64,000 nucleotides of DNA from Paracoccaceae bacterium (lineage in GTDB: Bacteria > Pseudomonadota > Alphaproteobacteria > Rhodobacterales > Rhodobacteraceae): positions 46,801 to 110,800 of the forward strand of contig CACBXB010000007.1 in assembly GCA_902543185.1 (NCBI GenBank). Reading direction: 5' to 3'. A model generated the notes under the pieces. That model did not search any database, was not told the origin of the DNA, and was given only the letters and a program-made list of their open reading frames with translations. Below are positions 26,298 through 36,191 of this stretch, one piece after another (position 1 is the first letter of the stretch; the number at the start of each line of letters is the position of its first letter). Position numbers and translations under genes: made by a program.

Positions 26298-29147
26298 TTA
26301 TTCCGCAGCCTCAGCATATTCTGACATCGGTGGGCAAGTGCAAACAAGATGACGATCGCCATAGACGTTATCAATTCTATTAACTGGCGGCCAATATTTA
26401 TCAACCTTAAAAGCTCCTGGAGGGAAACACCCTTGTTCACGTGAGTAAGGTCTTTCCCAACTGCCAACCAGGTCTTGCACAGTGTGCGGTGCATTACAAA
26501 GCGGATTATTATCTTTAGGATACTTACCATCTTCAATAAGTCTAATCTCTTCTCGGATTGACAACATAGCGTCACAGAAACGGTCTAATTCTGCTTTAGT
26601 CTCTGACTCTGTTGGTTCAATCATTAAAGTACCTGCAACCGGCCAGCTCATTGTCGGAGCATGAAAACCACTATCAATGAGACGCTTTGCTATATCATCC
26701 ACACTTACACCGGCTGTTTCGGCAAATGGGCGTGTATCAATAATACACTCGTGCGCAACTCTCCCATTCGCTCCACGATAAAGAACATCGAATGATCCCT
26801 CTAACCGTTTAGCGATGTAATTTGCATTTAGAATTGCCACTCGGGTGGCTTGAGTAAGTCCTTCTCCACCCATCATTAGACAATATGCCCAGGATATAGG
26901 GAGTAATGAGGGTGAACCAAAAGGTGCGGCGGATACTGGCCCGGTGTCATCTCCAAGCTCTGGGTGCCCCGGCAAATGAGGTGTCAGATGCGCCTTTACA
27001 CCAATAGGGCCCATTCCTGGCCCACCACCACCGTGAGGAATACAGAATGTTTTATGTAGATTTAGATGGCTAACATCACCTCCGATATCGCCGGGACGGC
27101 TTAAGCCAACCATCGCATTCATGTTGGCTCCGTCAATATAGACCTGACCTCCATATTCGTGGATGATTTCACAAACTTCATGAACAGTTTCTTCAAATAC
27201 CCCGTGAGTTGAGGGGTATGTTATCATGCACCCAGCTAAATCATTCTTGTGCAGTTCAGCCTTTTCTCTAAAATCTGCTACATCAATATCCCCGTTTTCA
27301 GCTGACTGGACAGGTATTACCTTCCAACCCACCATTTGTGCACTAGCCGGGTTGGTTCCATGAGCTGAAGTAGGAATCAAGCAAACATTTCTATGCTCAT
27401 CGCCGTTTGCTCTATGAAACTCGGCTATTGTTAACAATCCTGCATATTCACCCTGTGCGCCTGAATTTGGCTGCATGGAAATTGCATCATAGCCTGTTAT
27501 GTCACAAAGCTTTGATGAAAGGTCTGAAATCATTTCGTCATAACCTTTAGCCTGATCTTTTGGTGCAAAAGGATGAAGAAGCGAAAATTCACGCCAACTA
27601 ACGGGCATCATCTCGGCAGCAGAGTTTAACTTCATAGTACATGAACCAAGTGGGATCATTGCTCGATCTAAAGCTAAGTCTCGATCAGCTAATCTCCGCA
27701 TATACCGCATCATTTCGGTTTCAGCCCGGTTCATGTGAAACACGTCATGTTCTAGGTAGTTAGATTTACGGTGTAGGCTATCGGGCACACGGTAATCGTG
27801 AGATAGATCATCGTCCTTGCGAGTTATTCCAAATGCCCGCCAAACTGCTTCGGTAACTTTCCGCCGTGTACGCTCATCTAGAGTGATGCCGATTTTCGTT
27901 TTGCCAACAGCACGAAGATTGATTCCTTCGTGAACAGCGGCATCCATAACGGTTTTCTGCATTAGACCAACTTCGACAGTAATGGTGTCAAAAAATGCGT
28001 CTGGCTCAACTTTAAATCCGGCAGACTCAAGGCCTTTTGCTAGCCTTACTGTTTTTCTGTGGATCCTTTGTGCAATGGCTTTGAGGCCTTCTGGGCCATG
28101 AAATACTGCATAGAAAGAGGCCATAACTGCTAAAAGTGCTTGCGCGGTACAAACATTAGAAGTCGCCTTCTCGCGCCGTATATGCTGCTCCCGTGTTTGT
28201 AGGGACAGCCTGTATGCAGCTCTATTTTGGGAGTCAATCGAAATGCCAACCAGTCGCCCGGGCATTGATCTTTTGTAAGCATCCTTTGTTGCCATATAAG
28301 CTGCGTGAGGCCCGCCATAACCAATCGGCACGCCAAATCTTTGGGTGCTACCAATGGCTATATCAGCCCCCATAGCTCCTGGCTCCTTAAGTAGTGTAAG
28401 TGAAAGCGGATCGGCAGCGATCACAGCAATAGCTTTGTTTTCATGGAGTTTTTCAATATGGCTTGTAAAATCTTTTACATGACCAAAAGTGCCTGGGTAC
28501 TGAAAAATTGCTCCAAATACGTCAGATGGATTAAGATTGTCAGGATCACCCACAACGATTTCAATACCTAAAGGACGAGCCCTTGTTTTCATAACTTCAA
28601 TGTTTTGTATATGACAATTCTCATCAATGAAAAAAGCTTTTGCTTTTGACTTGGCAACTCTTTCAGCCATTGTCATTGCTTCAGCACAAGCTGTGGCTTC
28701 GTCCAAGAGAGAAGCATTGGCTATTTCTAGGCCGGTAAGATCGGATATCATTGTTTGATAATTTAATAATGCTTCCAACCGCCCCTGACTTATCTCAGGT
28801 TGATAAGGTGTATACGCCGTATACCACGCAGGGTTTTCTAAAATGTTTCTCTGAATTACTGGAGGAGTCACTGTTCCATGATAACCTTGGCCGATAAGAC
28901 TTGTCAGAACTTTATTTTTTGAAGCAGTTATCCGCATGTGACTTAAAAGAGCCCTTTCTGATTTTGGCTTTCCAAAGTTTAAAGGCTTTTTCTGGCGTAT
29001 TGATTTTGGAAGAGTTTCATCAATTAGACTGTCCAGGTCGGATAAGCCTAGTGTCTCCAGCATATGTGCCATCTCAGCCGGTGAAGGGCCGATATGTCTT
29101 CTGTTTGCAAAATCGTAGGGTAAATAGTCTGTTGGTGTAAATGGCAT
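26298..29147 (-). CDS. gcvP: glycine dehydrogenase (decarboxylating), P-protein
   Basis: A 949-residue PLP enzyme that decarboxylates glycine and passes the aminomethyl group to the lipoyl arm of GcvH. The N-terminal half starts with [15 protein letters not shown]. The C-terminal half carries the PLP lysine region [18 protein letters not shown] (near residue 700), with the glycine-rich loop of the family. The length is that of the fused single-chain form found in proteobacteria. It is third in the order gcvT-gcvH-gcvP, 30 bases behind gcvH, all under the glycine riboswitch upstream of gcvT. It works with T, H and L proteins to make 5,10-methylene-THF; no lpd gene is in the window. Confidence 0.97.
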   Translation of the reverse strand: MPFTPTDYLPYDFANRRHIGPSPAEMAHMLETLGLSDLDSLIDETLPKSIRQKKPLNFGKPKSERALLSHMRITASKNKVLTSLIGQGYHGTVTPPVIQRNILENPAWYTAYTPYQPEISQGRLEALLNYQTMISDLTGLEIANASLLDEATACAEAMTMAERVAKSKAKAFFIDENCHIQNIEVMKTRARPLGIEIVVGDPDNLNPSDVFGAIFQYPGTFGHVKDFTSHIEKLHENKAIAVIAADPLSLTLLKEPGAMGADIAIGSTQRFGVPIGYGGPHAAYMATKDAYKRSMPGRLVGISIDSQNRAAYRLSLQTREQHIRREKATSNVCTAQALLAVMASFYAVFHGPEGLKAIAQRIHRKTVRLAKGLESAGFKVEPDAFFDTITVEVGLMQKTVMDAAVHEGINLRAVGKTKIGITLDERTRRKVTEAVWRAFGITRKDDDLSHDYRVPDSLHRKSNYLEHDVFHMNRAETEMMRYMRRLADRDLALDRAMIPLGSCTMKLNSAAEMMPVSWREFSLLHPFAPKDQAKGYDEMISDLSSKLCDITGYDAISMQPNSGAQGEYAGLLTIAEFHRANGDEHRNVCLIPTSAHGTNPASAQMVGWKVIPVQSAENGDIDVADFREKAELHKNDLAGCMITYPSTHGVFEETVHEVCEIIHEYGGQVYIDGANMNAMVGLSRPGDIGGDVSHLNLHKTFCIPHGGGGPGMGPIGVKAHLTPHLPGHPELGDDTGPVSAAPFGSPSLLPISWAYCLMMGGEGLTQATRVAILNANYIAKRLEGSFDVLYRGANGRVAHECIIDTRPFAETAGVSVDDIAKRLIDSGFHAPTMSWPVAGTLMIEPTESETKAELDRFCDAMLSIREEIRLIEDGKYPKDNNPLCNAPHTVQDLVGSWERPYSREQGCFPPGAFKVDKYWPPVNRIDNVYGDRHLVCTCPPMSEYAEAAE

Positions 29148-29177
29148 GAATAATTCCTTAATTTCTGCAATATCAAA

Positions 29178-29537
29178 CTAGCTAATTAGTTTATTGTACT
29201 CGTCTTCAGTCATATATTCTTCTACTTGCGAAGGGTCTGCTGGTTTCATTTTAAAAAACCATGCTTCGCCCATGGGGTCTTCATTAACTTTGCTGGGTTC
29301 ATCAGCTAAGGCTTCATTAATTTCAGTAATTTCTCCATCTAATGGCGCTAAAATATCTGATGCAGCTTTCACACTTTCGATGACTACAATTTCATCATCC
29401 TTTGAAACGGTTGTGCCTTCTTCTGGGAGTTCAACAAAAACTACATCGCCCAGTTGTGTGCTCGCGTGCTCAGTAATGCCAACAACAACTATATCACCCT
29501 CGGTGCGAAGCCATTCGTGTTCTTCTGTAAATTTCAT
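29178..29537 (-). CDS. gcvH: glycine cleavage system H protein
   Basis: A 119-residue carrier whose lipoylated lysine shuttles the aminomethyl group between P and T proteins. The lipoyl site is in VVIESVKAASDILAP (lysine near residue 57). The start MKFTEEHEWLR and the tail MTEDEYNKLI are family standard. A GGAGGAACAAGA-type ribosome site precedes the ATG. It lies 18 bases after gcvT and 30 before gcvP. Confidence 0.97.
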   Translation of the reverse strand: MKFTEEHEWLRTEGDIVVVGITEHASTQLGDVVFVELPEEGTTVSKDDEIVVIESVKAASDILAPLDGEITEINEALADEPSKVNEDPMGEAWFFKMKPADPSQVEEYMTEDEYNKLIS

Positions 29538-29555
29538 TCTTGTTCCTCCTGTTGA

Positions 29556-30683
29556 TTAACGTTTAAAATTTAATGGGACAAAAGGGATTTTTGCAACTTT
29601 TACTGGCACCCGTTTGCCTCTGAGTTCGCCAAAAAATTCATCTTCGCTATTTGCAAATTCGCTAGCAATGTATCCCATCGCAATAGGATACCCGAGACTT
29701 GGGCTGAATCCACCCGAGGTTATTTTTCCGATAACTTTCTTTGAAACTTCTGTTGCAAAGATTTCTATGCCTTCCCTCATCGGGGCTCTAGTTTGTGGCA
29801 GAAACCCCACTCTTTTTTTATCAGTTCCCGTTTCAATCTGCTGGGAGATAATCTCACTACCCATAAAGCCGCCGGCTCTTTCTCCATGGGTTCTTCTGAC
29901 TTTTTGGATTGCCCACGTCAAAGCGGCTTCCACTGGAGAAGTGGCCTCATCCATATCATGGCCATAAAGGCATAATCCTGCTTCCAACCGAAGACTGTCA
30001 CGAGCTCCTAGACCAATAAGTTCGACTTCCTCTTTTGATAAAATACTTTTTGTTACTGACTCGGCAGCGCTGGCAGGTATCGATATTTCGAAACCGTCTT
30101 CCCCAGTATATCCAGATCTTGATACCCAGCATTCAGCGCCAGCAATAGAAAGGGTTTCTACATCCATAAAATTCATAGCCTTAATCTGTGAGTTGAATTC
30201 GCTTAGAACAGCTTCAGAAGCTGGCCCTTGTAAAGCGATTAGTGCCCGGTTTTCTATTACTTCAATTGAAATATCTGTTTCTAAAAGTGTTCTTAAATGA
30301 ACTATATCCGAGTCCTTGCAGGCGGCATTTAAAACAACAAAAATATGATCCCCCCTGTTACTAAACATTAGATCATCCAAAATACCACCGTTATAGGTTG
30401 TTAAAAAACCATACCTTTGCCGTCCTACGTCTAGACCGAGCGCGTCCATTGGTATTGCTCTTTCTAAAGCAAGTGCTGTTTCCTGATATGACTTGCCACG
30501 CAAAATCACTTGGCCCATATGACTAACGTCGAATAGCCCAGACTTTGTTCTTGTATGCTGATGTTCGCCCAAAATTCCCAAACTGTACTGAACTGGCATT
30601 TCATAACCAGCAAATTCAGTCATTTTGGCACCAAGCTCGCGATGCAACTCATAAAGCGGTGTTTTTTTCAAGCCTTGGGCCAT
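29556..30683 (-). CDS. gcvT: aminomethyltransferase, glycine cleavage T protein
   Basis: A 375-residue THF-dependent enzyme that releases ammonia and transfers the C1 unit from the H protein. Family marks are SGLFDVSHMGQ (about residues 46-56), ALIALQGP, SRSGYTGEDGFEISIP (near 190) and GLGARDSLRLEAGLCLYGHDM. The ATG at 30683 (MAQGLKKTPLYELH) has GAGG nine bases upstream; an extension to 30722 would run into the riboswitch leader. It is first gene of the gcv operon and lies directly after the tandem glycine aptamers. Confidence 0.96.
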   Translation of the reverse strand: MAQGLKKTPLYELHRELGAKMTEFAGYEMPVQYSLGILGEHQHTRTKSGLFDVSHMGQVILRGKSYQETALALERAIPMDALGLDVGRQRYGFLTTYNGGILDDLMFSNRGDHIFVVLNAACKDSDIVHLRTLLETDISIEVIENRALIALQGPASEAVLSEFNSQIKAMNFMDVETLSIAGAECWVSRSGYTGEDGFEISIPASAAESVTKSILSKEEVELIGLGARDSLRLEAGLCLYGHDMDEATSPVEAALTWAIQKVRRTHGERAGGFMGSEIISQQIETGTDKKRVGFLPQTRAPMREGIEIFATEVSKKVIGKITSGGFSPSLGYPIAMGYIASEFANSEDEFFGELRGKRVPVKVAKIPFVPLNFKR

Positions 30684-30729
30684 TTCGTTTTTCCTCTCGC
30701 CGGAATTACGAAAACCCGACACCTATTTA

Positions 30730-30747
30730 CTTGCACAAACATGCAAG
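30730..30747 (-). promoter_or_regulatory. short hairpin between glycine riboswitch and gcvT (possible expression platform)
   Basis: CTTGCA and TGCAAG flank a six-base loop, between the second aptamer and the gcvT ribosome site. No T-tract follows, so if it is the expression platform it would act on translation rather than by termination. The evidence is position and pairing only. Confidence 0.35.
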
Positions 30748-30759
30748 CCTCTAGATGCC

Positions 30760-30906
30760 CCCTCTGTCCTTTTGCCTGAGATCGTTATCCCTTCGGCGGA
30801 TACATTTAGTATCACTCTCCAGAGCTATTCGTCACGACGGTCCTTTTGCCTGAGAGTTTCCGGGGGCGGTTGCTCCTTCGGCACTGCAACGCAGTTCTCC
30901 CATCGT
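30760..30906 (-). ncRNA. tandem glycine riboswitch (gcvT leader)
   Basis: Read on the minus strand, two similar aptamers follow each other. Each ends with the conserved element CTCAGGCAAAAGGAC (near 30845-30859 and 30767-30781). Each contains a GCCGAAGGAGC or GCCGAAGGGAT stem-loop, and each begins with a (T)GGAGAG/GGGAGAA strand. The short linker between them (about 10 bases) is typical of the tandem arrangement. It stands about 75 bases upstream of gcvT. Glycine binding normally switches on the cleavage system when glycine is abundant. Confidence 0.93.
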
Positions 30907-30975
30907 GTCATTGAAAGCTTAGTATACCTTTTTGTTTCTTACAAGAACTGAAACTTTGACACCAATTTATTACCG

Positions 30976-31839
30976 CTAAATAGCTAACTTTTTGCTTTCT
31001 TCGAGATAAATCTCTCTTAATCGGGAGGAATTGGAGCCGGGCACGCCTTGACCTATTTTATTTCCATCAATTTCTATTACTGGCATAACAAAAGTACTTG
31101 CAGAGGTTATGAAGGCCTCGTCTGCTTTGTAGGCTTCATCAAGTGTGAAATTCCGCTCTTCAACCTGCATTTGAGCCTCTTTTGCAAATCTCAAAACAGC
31201 TGCTCTAGTGATGCCATGTAAGATATCATTTGAGAGGCCTCGAGTAACTATTTTGTTGTTTTTTATAATGTAGGCGTTGTTTGATGTTCCTTCAGTGACG
31301 TATCCGTCTTGAACCATCCAAGCATCATCAGCGCCTACTTTTTTAGCCATCATTTTTCCCATAGAAGGATATAATAGTTGGACAGTTTTGATATCGCGCC
31401 TACCCCATCTTTCGTCATCGATACTTATAATTTTTACTCCTTTTTTAGCCGATGGGCTATTTGCCAAACCTGGTTTATTTTGTGTAAATAAGACCACTGT
31501 TGGATCTGTCTCATCTGGATTAGGGTATACGAAATCTCTGTCGGATGGAGCTCCGCGTGATATTTGAAGGTATATCAAACCTTCGTCAATGTTATTTAAA
31601 TGAATGAGATCTCTGTGAACTGCTAAAAGTTCTTCATAGGATATAGGGTTTTTCATATCTAACTCATCAAGGGATCTATTGAGTCGATTGGCATGCCCTT
31701 TGAAATCAATAAGCTTTCCATCCAGTACCGATGTCACTTCATATACGGCGTCAGCCATCAAAAAACCTCTATCAAAAATTGATATTTTTGCTTCATTTTC
31801 TAAAATGTATTGGCCGTTGAGATAAACTGTTCTGGTCAT
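30976..31839 (-). CDS. dat: D-amino acid aminotransferase-like class IV PLP aminotransferase
   Basis: A 287-residue class IV (BCAT/DAAT-fold) enzyme. MTRTVYLNGQYILENEAKISIFDRGFLMADAVYE is the standard D-amino acid transaminase start. The PLP lysine lies in IKTVQLLYPS-like DIKTVQLLYPSMGKMMAKK (near 145). VTEGTSNNAYI (near 180) is the family's ExxSxN loop. The ATG at 31839 has AAGGAG seven bases upstream; a longer frame to 31890 is rejected. It follows the dipeptide-epimerase-like gene by 14 bases, giving an operon with dgcN and dgcA homologues. It would move amino groups from D-amino acids to 2-oxoglutarate, making D-glutamate. A branched-chain or 4-amino-4-deoxychorismate substrate cannot be ruled out. 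Confidence 0.82.
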   Translation of the reverse strand: MTRTVYLNGQYILENEAKISIFDRGFLMADAVYEVTSVLDGKLIDFKGHANRLNRSLDELDMKNPISYEELLAVHRDLIHLNNIDEGLIYLQISRGAPSDRDFVYPNPDETDPTVVLFTQNKPGLANSPSAKKGVKIISIDDERWGRRDIKTVQLLYPSMGKMMAKKVGADDAWMVQDGYVTEGTSNNAYIIKNNKIVTRGLSNDILHGITRAAVLRFAKEAQMQVEERNFTLDEAYKADEAFITSASTFVMPVIEIDGNKIGQGVPGSNSSRLREIYLEESKKLAI

Positions 31840-31853
31840 GCAGTACTCCTTAA

Positions 31854-32816
31854 TTAACCCCAGAGATCTTTTACAGGAGGATGAACCCAACTTTCATCAT
31901 ATAAAAGACCGTGCGGTCTGTCGTGCGCCAGAAGCAAAGGACCGTCAAGGTCTACAAATGTCGCGTTTTGTGCAATTAGTGTTGCCGGCGCCATTGCAAG
32001 AGAACTTCCAACCATGCAGCCAACCATAATTTTGAAGCCTGCCTCTAACGCTTTATCTTTTAATTGTAATGCCTCAGTCAATCCACCGGTTTTGTCTAAC
32101 TTAATATTAACAAAGTCATATTTTCCAATTAATTTTTCTAAACTTTTTCGATCATGACAACTTTCGTCTGCACAAATTGGGAGTGGACGAGGAAGTCCAA
32201 TAAGATCGTCGTCTTGATCTGCTGGGAGAGGCTGCTCAACTAATTTGACTCCAAGTCTAACTAATTCAGGAGCAAGTTGCGAATAAAGTTCTGCATCCCA
32301 ACCTTCATTTGCATCGATAATGATTTCCGAGTGCGGAGCGCCTTTTCTTACAGCTTCAAGGCGTGGCATATCATTTGGTGTGCCCAATTTGATTTTCAGC
32401 ATTGGCCTATTTGAATTTTTTTCTGCCTGTTTAAACATATTTTCAGGCTCGTCTAATGATAAAGTATACGCAGTTATTTTTTGCTCAGGAACCTGAATAC
32501 CCGCTATTTCCCAAATTCTTTGATCACGCTTTTTGCATTCAAAATCCCACAATGCACAGTCTACAGCATTACGGGCGGCTCCAGGAGGAAGAGTGTCTTG
32601 TAAAGTTTCCTTATCAATATCGACTGGTAAGCCCTCTATTTGTTTAATTACGCTTTCCAGTGTTTCATTATACCGAGCATAAGGAACACATTCCCCATGA
32701 CCAGTTACCCCATTTTTTTCGATTGTAACGGTTACAACTTCCGCTTGAGTTCTAGCTCCCCTAGATATTCTAAATACACGGGCAAGTGGAAAAATTTCAA
32801 CTTTAGCTTGGATCAA
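31854..32816 (-). CDS. dgcA: enolase-superfamily epimerase (DgcA / dipeptide-epimerase-like)
   Basis: A 320-residue enolase-fold racemase. The KxK acid/base motif is in MLKIKLG (about residues 138-144). Metal ligands are in IIDANEGWD, VEQPLP and ICADESCHD, and the second lysine side is in FVNIKLDKTGG. This is the muconate-lactonising subgroup pattern of L-Ala-D/L-Glu epimerases. Its partner here is a DUF1611 protein; such pairs have been described as DgcN (D-glutamate N-acetyltransferase) and DgcA (N-acetyl-D-glutamate racemase). The start is a TTG at 32816, nine bases behind a TAGGG. The dipeptide-epimerase role in murein recycling is the alternative. Confidence 0.8.
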   Translation of the reverse strand: MIQAKVEIFPLARVFRISRGARTQAEVVTVTIEKNGVTGHGECVPYARYNETLESVIKQIEGLPVDIDKETLQDTLPPGAARNAVDCALWDFECKKRDQRIWEIAGIQVPEQKITAYTLSLDEPENMFKQAEKNSNRPMLKIKLGTPNDMPRLEAVRKGAPHSEIIIDANEGWDAELYSQLAPELVRLGVKLVEQPLPADQDDDLIGLPRPLPICADESCHDRKSLEKLIGKYDFVNIKLDKTGGLTEALQLKDKALEAGFKIMVGCMVGSSLAMAPATLIAQNATFVDLDGPLLLAHDRPHGLLYDESWVHPPVKDLWG

Positions 32817-32846
32817 GATGTGTTACCCTAGATTTCTTAAAATGTT

Positions 32847-33851
32847 TCAAGTAATACTTCCTAAAGCATCTACAAGCTTATCTGCTCCAAATCTAAAAGG
32901 ATCAGTCGCTGGCAAATTCAATTCTTTTTCTAATAATGTAAGATAGGCAGTAGCCTCTTCTTCTTTCATGTTTAGAGTATTAACTGAAATCCCAATAACT
33001 TTACAGTTTGGGTTAGCAACTTTCGCTAAATGTAGTGAAGTATCATTGAGATCTTTTAGGCTCGGCAGGCTGTACTCAGGCAATCCTCTCATGTGCTGTC
33101 TGGTTGGTTCATGACAAAGAATTAAAGCATCTGGTTGACCGCCGTGAATAAGTGCCATTGTTACGCCAGAGTATGACACATGAAATAGACTGCCTTGACC
33201 CTCGATTAGATCCCAATGATCCTGATCATTATCAGGAGTTAGGTATTCTATCGATCCAGCCATAAAGTCGGCGATAACTGCATCTAATGGCACACCGTCA
33301 CCGGTGATTAGTATTCCAGTTTGTCCTGTAGCGCGAAAAGTTGATTTCATACCTCTTTCCTGCATAAGTCTGTCCATAGCCATTGCTGTATACATTTTGC
33401 CCGCTGAGCAGTCTGTTCCAACTGCAAGGCACCTTTTGCCACTGCGTTTCTTACCATTTGCAATTGGGTATTCTACCGTTGGCACCCGGACATCGTGTAA
33501 ACTACGGCCATATTTTTCAGCGCAAGAAACTAAATCTGGTTCGTCACGTAAGAGATTGTGTAATCCGCTAGCCAAATCAAAACCGGTGCCTAAGGCTTCT
33601 ATTAAAACGGCTTTCCAGGCCTTAGAAATATAGCCGCCTCTATTAGCCACTCCGATTACCATGGTCCGGGCGCCTTTTTCGTAAGCCTGCTCTAGAGTGA
33701 GATCTTCTAAGCCAATATCGGCGTTGCAACCTTGCATTCGAATTTGCCCAACTGCGTTTTCTGGCCGCCAATCTTTTATTCCTTGAGCTACTTTAGCCGA
33801 AAGTTGATCTGGAGCATCTCCCAAAAAAAGTAAATATGGTGTTGGAATCAA
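32847..33851 (-). CDS. dgcN: DUF1611 protein (DgcN-like D-glutamate N-acetyltransferase)
   Basis: A 334-residue member of the DUF1611 family, with an N-terminal Rossmann-like part and a C-terminal P-loop domain carrying GTDCSAGKM (near residue 148). The start is taken as the TTG at 33851, because a full AGGAGG lies seven bases before it and the product then reads MIPTPYLLFLGDAPDQLSAK, the usual beginning of the family; the open frame to 33872 would swallow that ribosome site. Together with the epimerase 30 bases downstream it matches the DgcN-DgcA pair that converts D-glutamate to N-acetyl-L-glutamate in marine bacteria. That role is transferred from the family, not shown here. Confidence 0.78.
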   Translation of the reverse strand: MIPTPYLLFLGDAPDQLSAKVAQGIKDWRPENAVGQIRMQGCNADIGLEDLTLEQAYEKGARTMVIGVANRGGYISKAWKAVLIEALGTGFDLASGLHNLLRDEPDLVSCAEKYGRSLHDVRVPTVEYPIANGKKRSGKRCLAVGTDCSAGKMYTAMAMDRLMQERGMKSTFRATGQTGILITGDGVPLDAVIADFMAGSIEYLTPDNDQDHWDLIEGQGSLFHVSYSGVTMALIHGGQPDALILCHEPTRQHMRGLPEYSLPSLKDLNDTSLHLAKVANPNCKVIGISVNTLNMKEEEATAYLTLLEKELNLPATDPFRFGADKLVDALGSIT

Positions 33852-34159
33852 TTGTAAACCTCCTTTTGCCAAAATTGGAATCTATTGCCAAAACCAGAAT
33901 ATCTGACACATATTTTAATACTCTTCTTTTTTTGTTAAATTTTATTAAATTTTGCAATTTTATTTTAAAAATAGTATTTTTTTTCGAATAATATTTTATT
34001 TTAGATCAATTTACAAAAATTATAGGTTATCAAACTTTAGATTTAAAAGAATGTTAAAGATGAATTTTTACTGAAGAGGTTTTTCTTGAAAAACAGATTT
34101 TAACTCAATATCACATAGTCCAAGTTTGTAGAGTTAAATTTGGGGTTTTAGGTTCAATA
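33852..34159. other. AT-rich divergent spacer between dgcN and malyl-CoA lyase genes
   Basis: About 300 bases with long A and T runs and no open frame of note. TTAAATTTT occurs twice in tandem near 33935-33955. The region must hold both divergent promoters. I see no tRNA, palindrome of operator quality, or terminator in it, apart from the weak TTTTTC/GAAAAA pair near 34081. Confidence 0.5.
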
Positions 34160-35122
34160 ATGTCTTTTCAAGTACAACCAACTCCAGTTGCTCGCTTAAA
34201 TCGTAGTCAATTATTTGGTCCTGGTTCCCGCCCTGAAATTTTTAAAAAAATGGCAAAAAGCGCTGCGGATGTAATTAATTTAGATTTGGAAGATTCTGTT
34301 TCTCCAGCCGATAAGGAAAAAGCCCGTTCGAACGTAATCGACGCTATAGATAATATCGACTGGAAAAATAAAACTGTCTCGGTTCGTATTAACAGTTTAG
34401 ACACGCCATATTGGCATCGTGACGTAATAGATTTATTAGAAAATTGTTCTGACCGATTAGACAATCTAACCATTCCAAAGGCTGGCTGCGCTGCTGACAT
34501 TTATGCAGTAGATGCTCTCGTATCATCCGTCGAGCAAGCAAATGCTCGTTCGAAAAATATTGGGTTTGAAATACTAATTGAGACTGCTGCTGGTATTACT
34601 AACGTTAACGAAATAGCACAATCCAGTAGTCGAATAGAGTCAATGGCGTTGGGCGCTGCTGATTTTGCCGCGTCTATGGGTATGGTAACGACCGGAATCG
34701 GAGGCACTCAGGAAGGATATTACATGCATCATGCTGGTCAAAAGCACTGGTCTAATCCATGGCACTGGGCTCAAGCCTCGTTGGTTGCAGCTTGCCGCGC
34801 TAATGGAATATTACCAATAGATGGACCGTATGGTGATTTTAACAACCGTGAGGGTTTTTTTGCAGAGGCGAGACGAGCCTTGACTTTAGGGATGGTAGGT
34901 AAATGGGTAATTCATCCAAATCAAGTTGCACTTGCCAACGAAGTTTTCACACCCTCACCCGATGCAATTGAGGAAGCTAAAGAAATTATAATAGCTATGA
35001 AAAACGCTGCAGAGAATGGTGAGGGTGCAACTATTTTCAAGGGTCGTATGGTTGATATCGCATCAATCAAGCAGGCCGAAGTCTTAGTTAAGCTGGCAAA
35101 TTTGATTGAGAACGACTCATGA
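34160..35122 (+). CDS. mcl1: L-malyl-CoA/beta-methylmalyl-CoA lyase (HpcH/HpaI-CitE family)
   Basis: A 320-residue TIM-barrel lyase. It begins TPVARLNRSQLFGPGSRPEIFKKM. The acidic metal-binding residues are in INLDLEDSVSPADKEKAR (near 40-55) and ILIETAAGITN (near 140). SMALGAADFAASMGM and WVIHPNQVALANEVF are family marks of the malyl-CoA lyase group, as is the length (318 in Rhodobacter). It cleaves malyl-CoA to glyoxylate and acetyl-CoA and methylmalyl-CoA to glyoxylate and propionyl-CoA. It stands alone, divergent from the dgcN operon. A CitE or thioesterase-type paralogue is the alternative. Confidence 0.82.
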   Translation: MSFQVQPTPVARLNRSQLFGPGSRPEIFKKMAKSAADVINLDLEDSVSPADKEKARSNVIDAIDNIDWKNKTVSVRINSLDTPYWHRDVIDLLENCSDRLDNLTIPKAGCAADIYAVDALVSSVEQANARSKNIGFEILIETAAGITNVNEIAQSSSRIESMALGAADFAASMGMVTTGIGGTQEGYYMHHAGQKHWSNPWHWAQASLVAACRANGILPIDGPYGDFNNREGFFAEARRALTLGMVGKWVIHPNQVALANEVFTPSPDAIEEAKEIIIAMKNAAENGEGATIFKGRMVDIASIKQAEVLVKLANLIENDS

Positions 35123-35227
35123 GCTGTTAAAACTGCTTATGGCAAATTTTACCAAAAGCTAGTGGAAAGATTGAATAAAAAAATATAAAAGAATCTTAAT
35201 ACTTGTCTCTTGAAATTGGAGAAATTA

Positions 35228-36190
35228 ATGGCTCACTATTTAGATTTTGAAAAACCTTTGGCTGAGATTGAAGGTAAGGCTGAGGAGTTACGAGCTATGG
35301 CACGTCAAAATGAGGAGATGGATGTCGAAAAAGAAGCTGAAAATCTTGATTTTAAGGCGCAAGAGATATTGGTTGATTTATACAAGAATTTAACTCCATG
35401 GCGGAAATGTCAAATAGCTAGGCATCCAGAAAGACCACACTGTCGAGACTATATCAAAGCGTTATTTTCAGAATTTGTTCCTCTAGCTGGCGACAGGAAT
35501 TTTGCTGACGATCAAGCTGTAATTGGAGGTCTTGCTCGTTTTGAAGATAAGCCCATAGTAGTTATCGGACACGAAAAAGGTAGTGATACGAAAAGTAGAA
35601 TAGAGCGCAATTTTGGCATGGCTCGACCTGAGGGTTATCGAAAAGCAATTCGATTGATGGAGTTGGCTGATAAGTTTGGTTTGCCAGTGATTACTTTAGT
35701 TGACACCCCTGGTGCTTATCCTGGAAAAGGTGCAGAGGAAAGGGGTCAATCTGAGGCGATTGCTCGATCAACCGAAAAATGCCTTCAGATTGGTGTGCCT
35801 TTTATTAGTATTATTATTGGAGAAGGTGGGTCTGGTGGAGCGGTTGCTTTTGCAACCGCAAACAAATTAGCAATGCTTGAACATTCGGTATACTCGGTTA
35901 TTAGCCCTGAGGGTTGCGCCTCTATTTTATGGAAAGATGCGGAAAAAATGCGTGAAGCAGCAGAAGCGCTACGATTAACGGCTGAGGATTTATACGCCTT
36001 GGGGATTAGTGATCAAATTATAGAAGAGCCAGTAGGTGGTGCACACAGAGACCCCGAACGGGCTATCGAGTCAGTTAAAGCAGCCATTGGTTCAATGCTG
36101 TCTGGGTTGAACTCTAAAAAACCAAAAGACCTTATAAATGAACGGCGTAAAAAGTTCTTGAAATTGGGTAGCAAAGGACTGGCAGCTTAG
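35228..36190 (+). CDS. accA: acetyl-CoA carboxylase carboxyltransferase subunit alpha
   Basis: A 320-residue subunit that, with AccD, transfers CO2 from carboxybiotin to acetyl-CoA in the first step of fatty acid synthesis. Recognisable stretches are [14 protein letters not shown] (start), [49 protein letters not shown] and [11 protein letters not shown]. The ATG at 35228 follows GGAG by seven bases and gives the usual [10 protein letters not shown] beginning. It converges on the GntR gene with one base between the stops. Confidence 0.97.
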   Translation: MAHYLDFEKPLAEIEGKAEELRAMARQNEEMDVEKEAENLDFKAQEILVDLYKNLTPWRKCQIARHPERPHCRDYIKALFSEFVPLAGDRNFADDQAVIGGLARFEDKPIVVIGHEKGSDTKSRIERNFGMARPEGYRKAIRLMELADKFGLPVITLVDTPGAYPGKGAEERGQSEAIARSTEKCLQIGVPFISIIIGEGGSGGAVAFATANKLAMLEHSVYSVISPEGCASILWKDAEKMREAAEALRLTAEDLYALGISDQIIEEPVGGAHRDPERAIESVKAAIGSMLSGLNSKKPKDLINERRKKFLKLGSKGLAA

Positions 36191-36191
36191 C

